A DNA stretch of 64,000 nt from the NCBI GenBank assembly GCA_947085765.1, contig CAMTXZ010000031.1:1-64000 (forward strand), read 5' to 3'. This document shows positions 40,775 through 49,672 of the stretch, piece after piece (the first letter of the stretch is position 1; each line of letters begins with the position of its first letter). Position numbers and translations under genes: made by a program. The notes beneath the pieces are model-generated. The model worked only from the letters and a program-made list of their open reading frames with translations, was not told the DNA's origin and made no database searches. Source of the DNA: JAKFXL01 sp947085765 (GTDB lineage Bacteria; Pseudomonadota; Gammaproteobacteria; Tenderiales; Tenderiaceae).

Positions 40775-41846
40775 GGCAGCGCTGCACTCCATTGCAGCGC
40801 CACCTGATTAAAGCGCCGACCAAACTGATCCATGCTGGCCAGTTCAAACTTTAACGCCTGGCTGCCAGAAAGCTGGTAACGCGCTCCAACAAGATTACGA
40901 TGACGCACAAACCCTGGAAGCTGTTGCAGGAAGAGACTCGCCTGCCCCTGATAACTCCCTTCGCTGCGACCATAGAGTATCCAATCATGGTTGAGCCAGT
41001 ATTCTGGTTGCAGGTAGGCGTAACCGAAACCTTCGTTTTTATTATCACCGGAGGTCAGATCAAGGCGCAGATCAATCCATGTCGCCGACAGGCTCAGATG
41101 CCAAGCCCGTAACGAGGTATTGATATAACCGCCGAATATTTTTTGCGCCACATCAGTGATTCCACTAACAGACGAGGGGATCTGTACGTAACCTGCATAC
41201 AGACCACTATCATCAAAAATGGCGTCTATGTTACGTCTGGATATGGCGCTGACAATCGAAAGTCGGTAATCACCCTCTTGAGGATGAAGAACATCCAACG
41301 CCTTGATGTAGCCAGGCGTCAGCTCTGGACCCAGACCGACATTCAGGGTGTAGTGAGTAATATAGGCTGCATCTTCATAGGCCGCCTCAATCACCGCGCC
41401 AGTAAGATGAGTCGGAATCACACCGCCACTATCCTCAAACTCAATCAGGCCCGGGCGATAAATGGTCGTTTGCAGATAGGCGCCATGATGGTACTTGCGA
41501 TTCCATGGGTCCAGCGCACTATGCAAACGGCCGAACCATATCTGGCTACCTTGCGGGCTGACCCAACCGACCGCCAGACGTTCCAGGTCTCGCTCCTCGC
41601 CATTCGCAAGCAGCTCTGCCAGCAAGCGGGTCTGTTGATACGCAGCAGTGTAGAAAAAATTGACGGCAACAGAGGAGGCCTGCTGCTCCAGGGGGGGGGC
41701 TGTTTGCTATTCTGAGGCAGCAGGACCTCGGGAAAAACGATCATCTGCCCTTTGTAATCAGCGCAGGCAGGAGCGCTGCACAGCAGCGTCGCTGCTATAC
41801 AGGCAACTACCTGCGTTAACCATTGGCAACAGACGGGGCTTTTCAT
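40771..41846 (-). pseudogene. Outer-membrane beta-barrel gene split at a C9 tract (phase-variable or frameshifted)
   Basis: The reading frame starts with a good signal peptide at ATG 41846 (QVVACIAATLLCSAPACA then DYKG) and runs to a homopolymer at 41691-41699; as written it then goes out of frame and stops at 41445 after 133 codons. The frame that makes sense continues from the tract (LEQQASSVAVNFFYTAAYQQ) for about 300 more residues to 40771, with alternating strands and aromatic residues (WHLSLSATWIDLRLDL, GFGYAYLQPEYWL) like a porin-type barrel, ending VALQWSAALP. One extra C (10) or two fewer (7) would join them into a 357-358 aa protein. Pfam family not identified. Confidence 0.8.
41691..41699 (+). 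repeat. Homopolymer of nine G (C9 on the coding strand) at the frame break
   Basis: Nine consecutive G on the plus strand, inside the N-terminal part of the barrel gene, exactly where the two frames meet. On the coding strand it reads CAG-CCC-CCC-CCC-TGG. Tracts of this length are classic slipped-strand sites in surface-protein genes, and also classic sequencing-error sites. Confidence 0.95.
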
Positions 41847-42011
41847 GCTTTAAAGAAACTGCCTCTTTAATTTTTAGGGCACTGACAGAAAAAGCCGTGA
41901 TGCAGCAACGATACTAAAACGCTGATCACCAGGGTTATGTCGCCTGCTAGGAAGACAAACCCCAACATCACAAAGTTACAGCCTCTCCAAAGAGAAAAAT
42001 CTGCCGTAAAC

Positions 42012-42045
42012 AAAGCGGACAAGACATCCATGCCTTGTCCGCTTT
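42012..42045 (-). terminator. Hairpin downstream of the VWA lipoprotein gene
   Basis: Perfect 12-bp inverted repeat AAAGCGGACAAG (42012-42023) with CTTGTCCGCTTT (42034-42045), loop of 10 bases, 15 bases after the lipoprotein stop. The U tract is short and interrupted (CTTTGTTTA on the minus strand), so termination is likely but not certain. Confidence 0.7.
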
Positions 42046-42059
42046 ATGACGTTAAATAA

Positions 42060-43235
42060 CTACAGTGGAGCGGTGATGACCTTTGCGTCTGGACCACCGG
42101 CACGAATTTTGAAGTTGTACTGTCCCGCCTGTCCTGTGGCCTTATTGGTCACCACCAGAGTGATCTTGTAGTCACCCGGTGGCAAAGGGATCTCTGCGCC
42201 ACGCGTCTGGAGTGTGGTGAACTCTTTCATAACACTCTGGAAAAGCTGGGCAACATTTTCACTGCTGGGATTGGATTGGAAGGTTCCGTGGCCGGCTGTG
42301 GCGATCTGCTGTAACTCATCTTTATTAATGGCAGAACCCAGACCAATCACGTGAGTGGTCAGACGTGGATGGTTGGCGATGCTCTGTTTAGCCGCCTCCA
42401 GCGTGGTGGCCAGTGTGCCAAACTGATTGTAACTGGCGCTGGTATCGGTAATAAGTGGCTGGCTAGGTCTGCTGCTACTATTGTCAACCCAGCTGTAATT
42501 ATCGGCACCGTCAGAAAAGACCAGCATCACGTACTGGTCACGTGCGCCGCTGAAGACACCTTTGTCATATTGCGATTTCATGTTTTTGGCCATCACATCC
42601 ACTGCCGAATAGAGCTTGGTGAACGCACCCGGCGTGGGGGTGGGAATGGCAAGGATATCCGCTGGCTGCCAATAACGCGCTGCGCTGGGCACATCCTGAC
42701 TTTGATTGAGTACCGCATCAAACCATACCATCGAAAATTTAACTTCGCCGGGACGGTTTTTCCAGAGATCAAGAACCTCTTGATAGCTGTCACGCGCAGC
42801 GTTTTTCATTGGCACAAATGCTGGCGGGGTGTGCTGGGTCATGGAGTAGCTGGCGTCCAGCACCATGCCAAAATAGAGGTTGACCTTAAGATCTTCGGCA
42901 GACTGGCTGAGCAGTGATTCTGTATCCGGGGGACCATCATTGACACGAATCTGAACATCAAACTCATTGGCCGCGAGTGGCTGCCCGGCATTATCCCGTA
43001 CCGAGAACTGCATGATCATCTGGGTAGTACTGTTAGAGGATTTCCACGACACCGTCGGCGGTATCGGTACGCTCAGTTGCAGGCCAGATTTTGTCCCTGC
43101 ACCACCCGGTGTGCCGGTGTTGCCTGGGGTGCCTGGGGCATCGGGGTTGTAACCGCCACCACAGCTGGCGAGAAGCGGCAGCACTAACAGCGACAAAATA
43201 GATACGGGATATTTAAAACGTGATACTACAGACAT
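42060..43235 (-). CDS. Lipoprotein with von Willebrand factor A domain
   Basis: 391 aa. Lipoprotein signal peptide with lipobox LASC at about 22-25, then a Gly/Pro/Thr linker (GTPGNTGTPGGAGT). The VWA domain starts near YFGMVLDASYSMTQ, giving the DxSxS metal-site motif; FSDGADNYSW and THVIGLGSAINKDEL continue the fold. A beta-sandwich-like C-terminus ends YKITLVVTNKATGQAGQYNF. VWA domains bind partner proteins through a divalent metal. No neighbour suggests a specific role; it stands alone with hairpins on its 3' side. Confidence 0.88.
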   Translation of the reverse strand: MSVVSRFKYPVSILSLLVLPLLASCGGGYNPDAPGTPGNTGTPGGAGTKSGLQLSVPIPPTVSWKSSNSTTQMIMQFSVRDNAGQPLAANEFDVQIRVNDGPPDTESLLSQSAEDLKVNLYFGMVLDASYSMTQHTPPAFVPMKNAARDSYQEVLDLWKNRPGEVKFSMVWFDAVLNQSQDVPSAARYWQPADILAIPTPTPGAFTKLYSAVDVMAKNMKSQYDKGVFSGARDQYVMLVFSDGADNYSWVDNSSSRPSQPLITDTSASYNQFGTLATTLEAAKQSIANHPRLTTHVIGLGSAINKDELQQIATAGHGTFQSNPSSENVAQLFQSVMKEFTTLQTRGAEIPLPPGDYKITLVVTNKATGQAGQYNFKIRAGGPDAKVITAPL

Positions 43236-43395
43236 GGGGGAGCCTCACTACAAAACTGTCTTGCGGAATGGTTGTTGTAGAGTACCCCAAATACCCCCTG
43301 ATACAAAGCCCCGGAGGTCAGTGGTAAGGCATTAATTCACCTCCGTGCAACTGTTTTTACACTCTTTATTATTAATTAACATTGAAGGACAAAAC

Positions 43396-43995
43396 TCACT
43401 CCCCTGCCAGCAGCCGTTTTACATCGGGAAGGATCTCTTTAGGTCCGGCGATCACCTTGAAAAAGGCACGAATACGCCCCTTTTGATCGAGCAGATAGAT
43501 AACTCCCGTATGGGCAATGCTGTACTCCCCGTTATCATCAACAGCCTCTTTTTCAAAACGGGTGCCATACTGCTTAGCCACCTTGCCAATCTCATCCAGG
43601 TTACCGCTGAAGGCGATAAAACCGGGGTTGAAATAGTCCATGTAGGCACGCAGCCGCTCCTGGGTGTCACGTTCGGGGTCAAGGGTGATGAAGAGCACCT
43701 GCACCTTGTCAGCCTCATCACCCAATAATTTAAGCAGTCGCTGCATAGTCAGCATGGTGGTGGGGCAGATATCGGGGCAGTGGGTATAACCAAAACTCAG
43801 CAGCACCACCTTGCCCCGAAAATCGGCAAGGCTTAGGGCGTTGCCGTGCTGGTCAGTCAAGGTGAAATCACCACCCCACTTATCATAAACCTTGAGTGGC
43901 TCCACAGCGGCCACAGGGCGCAGCAATAAAATGAACAGTGACAGGGCAACTGTTATGACCGAAAAATAAAACGAGATCTTGCGTGGTTTATACAT
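43396..43995 (-). CDS. SCO1/SenC-family copper chaperone or thiol protein
   Basis: 199 aa. One N-terminal membrane helix (FYFSVITVALSLFILLL) anchors a thioredoxin-fold domain. GYTHCPDICPTTM has the CxxxC copper motif, and the conserved His is in IAHTGVIYLLD. The family delivers copper to the CuA site of cytochrome c oxidase or acts in thiol redox. No oxidase genes are in view, so the target is not known here. Confidence 0.93.
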   Translation of the reverse strand: MYKPRKISFYFSVITVALSLFILLLRPVAAVEPLKVYDKWGGDFTLTDQHGNALSLADFRGKVVLLSFGYTHCPDICPTTMLTMQRLLKLLGDEADKVQVLFITLDPERDTQERLRAYMDYFNPGFIAFSGNLDEIGKVAKQYGTRFEKEAVDDNGEYSIAHTGVIYLLDQKGRIRAFFKVIAGPKEILPDVKRLLAGE

Positions 43996-44064
43996 GCTGA
44001 CTCTATCGGATAGATGGCGCTGAAGTTAAGGTGAGCTAGATCGGCAAACAGATCACTCCCCGGC

Positions 44065-44529
44065 TTATACCACTGGCGGCCAACCCGCACTAAAGAGCTG
44101 TCGTGCCATGATTAACGCATCCTCGCGACCGTGTGCGGCAGGATAGTAATCTTTACGCCGCCCCAGCTCATTAAACCCCAACGAGTCGTAAAGGCAGATG
44201 GCACTGCTATTGGAGGGTCGCACCTCCAGCAACACCATATCAACATCACACTCAGCCAGTGCATCCAACTGCTCCTGCAACAGCAGACGACCATAACCCT
44301 TGCCACGAAGTGCCGGATGGATGCAAAGGTTAAGAATATGGGCCTCCCCTGCCCCCATCGAGACCAGTGAGTAACCCTGTATCACGCCGTCGATTTCAAA
44401 GATACGGCAACGATGCCCAGCGTCAAGGCAGCCGCGAAAATTACCCAAGCTCCAGGGAAAGGGGTAGGAGCTTTTCTCAATCGCCATCACAGCTGGCAAG
44501 TCTGCCTCGTGCATAAAACGGTATGACAT
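44065..44529 (-). CDS. rimI: Ribosomal protein S18 N-alpha-acetyltransferase
   Basis: 154 aa. I start at the ATG at 44529, one base after the upstream stop; a longer frame upstream is a shadow of the UDG gene. MSYRFMHEADLPAVMAIEKS and SYPFPWSLGNF are the RimI opening; LNLCIHPALRGKGYGRLLL is the acetyl-CoA site of the GNAT fold; VRPSNSSAICLYDSLGF and GRRKDYYPAA complete the signature. It acetylates the N-terminal alanine of S18. The pairing with a family-4 uracil-DNA glycosylase upstream is a common gammaproteobacterial arrangement. Confidence 0.95.
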   Translation of the reverse strand: MSYRFMHEADLPAVMAIEKSSYPFPWSLGNFRGCLDAGHRCRIFEIDGVIQGYSLVSMGAGEAHILNLCIHPALRGKGYGRLLLQEQLDALAECDVDMVLLEVRPSNSSAICLYDSLGFNELGRRKDYYPAAHGREDALIMARQLFSAGWPPVV

Positions 44530-44530
44530 T

Positions 44531-45292
44531 TTAACTGGCGTCGACAAGCTTGCGGGCAAAGAGCAGATCTTCCCACGCCTTGCGTTTCTCCTGCGGCGCA
44601 CGCAACAGGTAGGCGGGATGATAGGTGACAACAACAGGAATATTGCTATCGCCATAACTATGTTTAGTACCGCGCAGCACACCTACGGCCTGGTCATTTT
44701 TAAGTAGATTATGAGCGGCGATCCGACCAACGGCGATGATGATACGGGGTTTGATCAGTGCAATCTGGCGCTGGAGATACTGTTCACAACAGGCCGCCTC
44801 AGCCAGATGTGGGTCGCGATTGCCCGGCGGCCGGCACTTGACGATGTTGGTGATGTAGACCTCTTGCCGCGCCAGCCCCACGGAGTTGAGCATCAGATTG
44901 AAAAGCTGGCCCGCCTTATCAACAAAAGGCTCGCCTTGCTGATCTTCGTCGGCGCCTGGGGCTTCACCGACGAACATCCAGGCGGCGTTGCGGTTGCCGG
45001 CACCAAAGACGGCGTTGGTACGCTGCTGGTGCAGTTCACAACTGCTGCAACTGACAACCTCCGCCTCCAGCGCCGCCCACCCTGGCGACGGCGTGACAGC
45101 AACTGCTACTGGAATAACCACTTGAGCAGCCACAGGTTCGGGTGCTGCTGCTAACTCTAGCGCTGGCGTTGGGAGCGGGAGTGATGAGGATACTTGCGAT
45201 GCGGGCTGAGAGAGCTGCCGCCTTTGCCACACCTGAATGCCCATGGCATCCAGATAGGCGTGGTGTGTCGCAGCCCGCTCTTTATCGCTCAC
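44531..45292 (-). CDS. Family 4 uracil-DNA glycosylase (iron-sulfur type)
   Basis: 253 aa, GTG start two bases after the leuA stop. After a variable N-terminal ~80 residues, CSSCELHQQRTNAVFGAG begins the catalytic domain; GEAPGADEDQQGEPFVDKAG is motif A; NIVKCRPPGNRDP follows; the C-terminal HPAYLLR is the second active-site motif. Four cysteines (CSSC, KCRPP, AACC) fit the [4Fe-4S] ligands. It removes uracil from DNA. The annotation 'DNA polymerase, bacteriophage-type' is an old misnomer for this group. GTG start and weak ribosome site suggest translational coupling to leuA. Confidence 0.94.
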   Translation of the reverse strand: MSDKERAATHHAYLDAMGIQVWQRRQLSQPASQVSSSLPLPTPALELAAAPEPVAAQVVIPVAVAVTPSPGWAALEAEVVSCSSCELHQQRTNAVFGAGNRNAAWMFVGEAPGADEDQQGEPFVDKAGQLFNLMLNSVGLARQEVYITNIVKCRPPGNRDPHLAEAACCEQYLQRQIALIKPRIIIAVGRIAAHNLLKNDQAVGVLRGTKHSYGDSNIPVVVTYHPAYLLRAPQEKRKAWEDLLFARKLVDAS

Positions 45293-45294
45293 GA

Positions 45295-46830
45295 TTACAG
45301 CTGCGGATGGGCCCGCTCGGCGGCGGTCAAGAGTTTGTTCAGGGCGTTAATGTAGGCCTTGGCAGAGGCGATGACAATATCGACATCAGCCCCCTGGCCA
45401 TTGACGATACGACCACCTTTCTCCAACCGTACCGTCACCTCACCCTGCGCATCGGTACCACTGGTAATGTTGTTGACGGAGTAGAGCTGTAGCTTGGTGC
45501 CACTATTGGCAATCGCCTCGATCGCTTGATAGGAGGCATCTACAGGACCGCTGCCTTCAGACTCAGCCTGCCGCTCTTCACCATCCACCCAAAGAGTAAC
45601 TTTCGACAATGGGATTTCGCCGGTCTCCGAACAGACCTTCAGCGCCACCAGTTTGATGTGTTCATTATCCGCCTCGGTGCTGGCCTCGGAGACCAATGCT
45701 TGAAGATCCTCGTCAAAGATCTCATGTTTCTTGTCAGCCAGCTCTTTAAAGCGGGCAAAGGCAGCGTTAAGCTCATCTTCGGTAGCAAAGTTAATGCTCA
45801 GCTCCAGCAAACGGGTGCGGAAGGCGTTACGCCCCGAATGTTTGCCCAACACCATGCGATTGTCACTCCAGCCCACATCCTGGGCGCGCATGATCTCATA
45901 GGTCTCGCGACTCTTGAGCACACCATCCTGATGAATGCCGGACTCATGAGCAAAGGCATTCACGCCCACAATCGCCTTGTTGGGCTGCACCGGAAAACCG
46001 GTGATGCCGGAGACCAGACGGCTACAGGTGACAATCTGAGTAGCGTCGAGAGTGGTATCACAACTGAAAAGATCCTGGCGGGTCCGCACCGCCATCACAA
46101 TCTCTTCCAGCGCAGCATTGCCAGCGCGCTCACCCAGACCATTAATGGTGCACTCCACCTGCCGAGCACCGTTCAGCACCGCCGCCAACGAATTGGCCAC
46201 CGCAAGGCCGAGGTCATTATGGCAATGGACCGAAAAAACCGCCTTGTCAGAATTAGGAACTCGTTCGATCAACTGCTTGACCAGCTCGCCAAACTGGTGT
46301 GGCAGGTTATAACCCACTGTATCGGGAATATTGATGGTGGTGGCGCCGGCATTGATCACCGCCTCCAGCACACGACAGAGAAAGTCCAACTCAGAACGGC
46401 CTGCATCCTCGGGGGAAAATTCGACATTATCAGTGTGCTGACGGGCGCGTTTGACCGCCTTGACCGCCTGCTCCACCACCTGATCCGGGGTCATGCGTAA
46501 CTTCATCTGCATATGGATCGGCGAGGTGGCTATAAAGGTATGGATACGTCCGGAGTTGGCCCCTTTAAGCGCCTCACCAGCGCGATCGATATCTTTATCA
46601 AGGGCGCGGGCCAGCGCACAAACGGTACTATCCTGCACCACCTTTGCCACCGCTCGTACCGCCTCAAAATCGCCCGGGCTGGCGACAGGAAAACCGGCCT
46701 CGATAACGTCAACCCGCATCTTCTCCAATGCCTTGGCAATACGAACCTTCTCATCCTTGGTCATGGAGGCGCCAGGACTCTGTTCGCCATCGCGCAGGGT
46801 GGTATCAAATATGATTAATTTGCTGCTCAT
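45295..46830 (-). CDS. leuA: 2-isopropylmalate synthase
   Basis: 511 aa from the ATG at 46830, which follows GGAGCGG; an in-frame ATG six codons earlier lacks a ribosome site. IIFDTTLRDGEQSPGASM is the DRE-TIM metallolyase opening; VFSVHCHNDLGLAVANSLAA and NGLGERAGNAALEEIVMA complete the active site; the last ~120 residues are the LeuA regulatory dimer domain that binds leucine. First committed step of leucine synthesis. Co-oriented with pssA and ilvBNC upstream, a conserved neighbourhood. Confidence 0.97.
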   Translation of the reverse strand: MSSKLIIFDTTLRDGEQSPGASMTKDEKVRIAKALEKMRVDVIEAGFPVASPGDFEAVRAVAKVVQDSTVCALARALDKDIDRAGEALKGANSGRIHTFIATSPIHMQMKLRMTPDQVVEQAVKAVKRARQHTDNVEFSPEDAGRSELDFLCRVLEAVINAGATTINIPDTVGYNLPHQFGELVKQLIERVPNSDKAVFSVHCHNDLGLAVANSLAAVLNGARQVECTINGLGERAGNAALEEIVMAVRTRQDLFSCDTTLDATQIVTCSRLVSGITGFPVQPNKAIVGVNAFAHESGIHQDGVLKSRETYEIMRAQDVGWSDNRMVLGKHSGRNAFRTRLLELSINFATEDELNAAFARFKELADKKHEIFDEDLQALVSEASTEADNEHIKLVALKVCSETGEIPLSKVTLWVDGEERQAESEGSGPVDASYQAIEAIANSGTKLQLYSVNNITSGTDAQGEVTVRLEKGGRIVNGQGADVDIVIASAKAYINALNKLLTAAERAHPQL

Positions 46831-47054
46831 TTTTCCGCTCCGATCCATGCACCGATGTTAACAGCAGCGCTACGCAAGCAGCACAGCCGTACTGGGAAAG
46901 CTGATGACTGACCATGAGTGCTCGTTACTCAAGTAAACGCAGAGCAATCACAAAGGGTAAAAAAGTGACTATCCACCCTGACAACAGTGACAGGTCAGAC
47001 GATAATTACATTTTGCGATCGAGGTCAACAACTCCCGCAAAAGAGTCGTGACTC

Positions 47055-47828
47055 TCAATCACCATTCAAATCCCGCTCCTGCTCCTGTGCAGCATGCAGC
47101 TTGCGCTCAGCACGATGGCGACGCAACTGTAAGAGTGTCATGCCAATGCCAAACGCAGAGTAACCAAACACAATCAAAAAGATCATGCGCGGCGGGTCCA
47201 TGGCGATCAACACAAAAACAGCCACCACCAGCAACATTTTAAAAAATGGCACCTTCCCCTTAAGGTCCAGGTCCTTGAAGCTGGAGTAACGAACCGTGCT
47301 TACCATTAAAACCCCGGCAAAAACCGAAAGAAAAGCAGCAACCCAGGAGAGGTCATGTCGTGACCAGCCCGCGTCATCACCCCACCAGACAAAACTCACC
47401 AACAGGGCAGCAGCAGCGGGGCTGGCCAGCCCCTGGAAATAGCGTTTGTCGACAATGCCAACCTGGGTATTAAAACGGGCCAGGCGCAAAGCGGCGCCGG
47501 CAGCGTACATAAACGCAGCGGCGAATCCCACTTTACCCAACGGCGCCAGCGCCCAGGTATACATCACCAGTGCCGGGGCCACGCCAAAGGAGACCATATC
47601 AGCAAGACTGTCATACTCCTTACCAAAATCACTTTGGGTGTTGGTCATACGCGCCAAACGACCGTCCATGCCATCCATAAACATAGCAATAAAGATAGCA
47701 ATAGCCGCCGCTTCAAAGCGACCATTCATGGCGGCGATGATGGCGTAGAAACCCGCAAACAACCCTGCGGTTGTAAATAGATTGGGCAACAGGTAGATGC
47801 CACGACTACGCTTTTTTTCCGTTTCCAT
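47055..47828 (-). CDS. pssA: CDP-diacylglycerol--serine O-phosphatidyltransferase
   Basis: 257 aa, integral membrane. The CDP-alcohol phosphotransferase motif DGRLARMTNTQSDFGKEYD then SLAD provides D-G-x2-A-R-x8-G-x3-D-x3-D. The opening GIYLLPNLFTTAGLFAGFYA is typical of the type II (Bacillus-like) PssA. It makes phosphatidylserine, the precursor of phosphatidylethanolamine. A GGAGTAACGGAAC region precedes the ATG. Located between leuA and ilvC, as in many Proteobacteria. Confidence 0.95.
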   Translation of the reverse strand: METEKKRSRGIYLLPNLFTTAGLFAGFYAIIAAMNGRFEAAAIAIFIAMFMDGMDGRLARMTNTQSDFGKEYDSLADMVSFGVAPALVMYTWALAPLGKVGFAAAFMYAAGAALRLARFNTQVGIVDKRYFQGLASPAAAALLVSFVWWGDDAGWSRHDLSWVAAFLSVFAGVLMVSTVRYSSFKDLDLKGKVPFFKMLLVVAVFVLIAMDPPRMIFLIVFGYSAFGIGMTLLQLRRHRAERKLHAAQEQERDLNGD

Positions 47829-48026
47829 CAGTTCCGTTACTCCCTTAAATCCATCACATCTTTACAGTGCAACTCTTCAACTCACCATCAAGACGCGCCA
47901 TCGTAAAATTACGATAAATCATGGTACCAACACAACTTGTTCGTACCATTATAGTGAATGCCTTTTCAAGACAGAGTGCCCGTCATGTTTAACGCTGGTG
48001 CTCTATTGGCATACCGCTGATAGCAA

Positions 48027-48060
48027 GCAGGGACGGGGGCATCAGTGCCTCCGTCCCTGC
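48027..48060 (-). terminator. GC-rich hairpin downstream of ilvC
   Basis: Inverted repeat GCAGGGACGGGGGCA (48027-48041) with TGCCTCCGTCCCTGC (48046-48060), one G-T/mismatch, four-base loop. It lies 24 bases after the ilvC stop on the transcript. There is no U run on the minus strand, so it may act as an mRNA-stabilising or attenuating stem rather than a full terminator. Confidence 0.55.
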
Positions 48061-48083
48061 TGAGACCTACAAACAAGAGAGGA

Positions 48084-49100
48084 TTAGTTCTTGGTTTTAT
48101 CAACGATCTTATTGGCGCCAATCCACGGCATTAATGCCCGCAGACGTTCACCCACCTGTTCAATCGGATGGGCTGCATTGATGCGACGCATGGCCGTCAT
48201 CTCGGGATAGTTGGATTGCCCTTCCAGGATGAACTGCTTGGCATACTTGCCTTCCTGGATATCTTTTAGCGCCTGACGCATCGCCCAACGACTCTCTTCG
48301 TTGATGATCTTGGGGCCGGTCACGTACTCACCATACTCAGCGTTGTTAGAGATGGAGTAGTTCATGTTGGCGATGCCGCCCTCGTACATCAGATCAACAA
48401 TCAACTTGAGTTCGTGCAGACACTCAAAGTAGGCCATCTCGGGTGCATAACCCGCTTCCACCAGTGTTTCAAAACCGGCCTTAACCAGCTCAACCGCACC
48501 GCCACACAGAACAGCCTGCTCACCAAACAGATCGGTTTCAGTCTCGTCCTTGAAAGTGGTTTCGATGATGCCGGTACGACCACCACCCACGCCAGCAGCA
48601 TAAGAAAGGGCAATCTCTTTGGCCTTGCCAGAGGCATCCTGATGGATGGCGATCAGGTCAGGAATACCACCGCCCTTAACAAACTCATTACGCACGGTGT
48701 GGCCCGGGGCCTTAGGCGCGATCATGATAACGTCAAGATCAGCGCGCGGAACAACCTGGTTATAAAGAATCGCAAAGCCATGAGCAAAGGCCAACACGGC
48801 GCCCTTCTTCAGATTTGGTTCAATCTCAGCCTTATAAAGCTGTGACTGAAACTCATCGGGCGTCAGGATCATCACCAGATCAGCAGACTTGACCGCATCA
48901 ACAACCGCGCTCACTTTCAGACCACAATTTTCCGCCTTGATGACTGAGGCAGAACCCTTACGTAGCCCCACGGTGACATCAACACCAGAGTCTTTCAGGT
49001 TATTGGCATGGGCATGGCCCTGCGAGCCGTAACCGATGACGGCAACCTTCATGCCTTGAATGATGGAGAGGTTACAATCTTTATCGTAATAAATATTCAT
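48084..49100 (-). CDS. ilvC: Ketol-acid reductoisomerase (class I, short form)
   Basis: 338 aa, the class I length. VAVIGYGSQGHAHANNLKDS is the NADP-binding motif; LRKGSASV after the second strand (Arg and Ser contacts) supports NADPH. FAHGFAI and APKAPGHTVRNEF follow, and the knotted C-terminal domain carries the metal-binding DLFGEQAVLCGG and ECLHELKLIVDLMYEGG. Third gene of ilvBNC; AAGGAA upstream of the ATG. Second common step of valine and isoleucine synthesis. Confidence 0.98.
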   Translation of the reverse strand: MNIYYDKDCNLSIIQGMKVAVIGYGSQGHAHANNLKDSGVDVTVGLRKGSASVIKAENCGLKVSAVVDAVKSADLVMILTPDEFQSQLYKAEIEPNLKKGAVLAFAHGFAILYNQVVPRADLDVIMIAPKAPGHTVRNEFVKGGGIPDLIAIHQDASGKAKEIALSYAAGVGGGRTGIIETTFKDETETDLFGEQAVLCGGAVELVKAGFETLVEAGYAPEMAYFECLHELKLIVDLMYEGGIANMNYSISNNAEYGEYVTGPKIINEESRWAMRQALKDIQEGKYAKQFILEGQSNYPEMTAMRRINAAHPIEQVGERLRALMPWIGANKIVDKTKN

Positions 49101-49173
49101 TCGCTATATTCCTTCTTACGCTATTTTAATGTCTTTCAATGTAAGCACTAAGTCAAAAATTCAATCGGGCAGG

Positions 49174-49671
49174 CTACAGGGTGAGGCTCTTCTCGCCACG
49201 AGAAATACCGGAGACACCGGAACGGACCGTTTCCAGGATGGCATCGCGACTGATCGCCTCGATAAAGGCATCAAGCTTATCACCGGTACCTGTCAATTCG
49301 ATGGTGTAGGTGCTGGTAGTAACGTCGATGATGTGGCCGCGGAAAATATCAGCCAGACGTTTGATCTCATTACGCGGCTCACTCTCGGCGGCTTTTACCT
49401 TGACCATCATCATCTCCCGCTCGATATGCGGCCCCTCCGTCAAATCGATCAACTTCACCACATCTATCAGTTTATTGAGCTGCTTGATGATCTGCTCGAT
49501 GATCTGATCGGAACCACGTGTCACCACTGTCATGCGCGACAATGTCGGATCCTCAGTCGGGGCCACCGTCAGGGACTCAATATTATAGCCGCGCGCAGAA
49601 AAAAGGCCCGCCACACGTGACAGGGCGCCCGCTTCATTTTCCATCAGAATTGAGATTATATGACGCATCAA
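49174..49671 (-). CDS. ilvN: Acetolactate synthase small (regulatory) subunit
   Basis: 165 aa (IlvH length). The N-terminal ACT domain opens MRHIISILMENEAGALSRVA and RGYNIESLTVAPTEDP, the valine-binding region; the C-terminal half continues as in IlvH. It activates the large subunit and confers feedback inhibition. Starts one base after the ilvB stop. Named ilvN/ilvH interchangeably; the length fits IlvH better. Confidence 0.96.
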   Translation of the reverse strand: MMRHIISILMENEAGALSRVAGLFSARGYNIESLTVAPTEDPTLSRMTVVTRGSDQIIEQIIKQLNKLIDVVKLIDLTEGPHIEREMMMVKVKAAESEPRNEIKRLADIFRGHIIDVTTSTYTIELTGTGDKLDAFIEAISRDAILETVRSGVSGISRGEKSLTL

Positions 49672-49672
49672 A

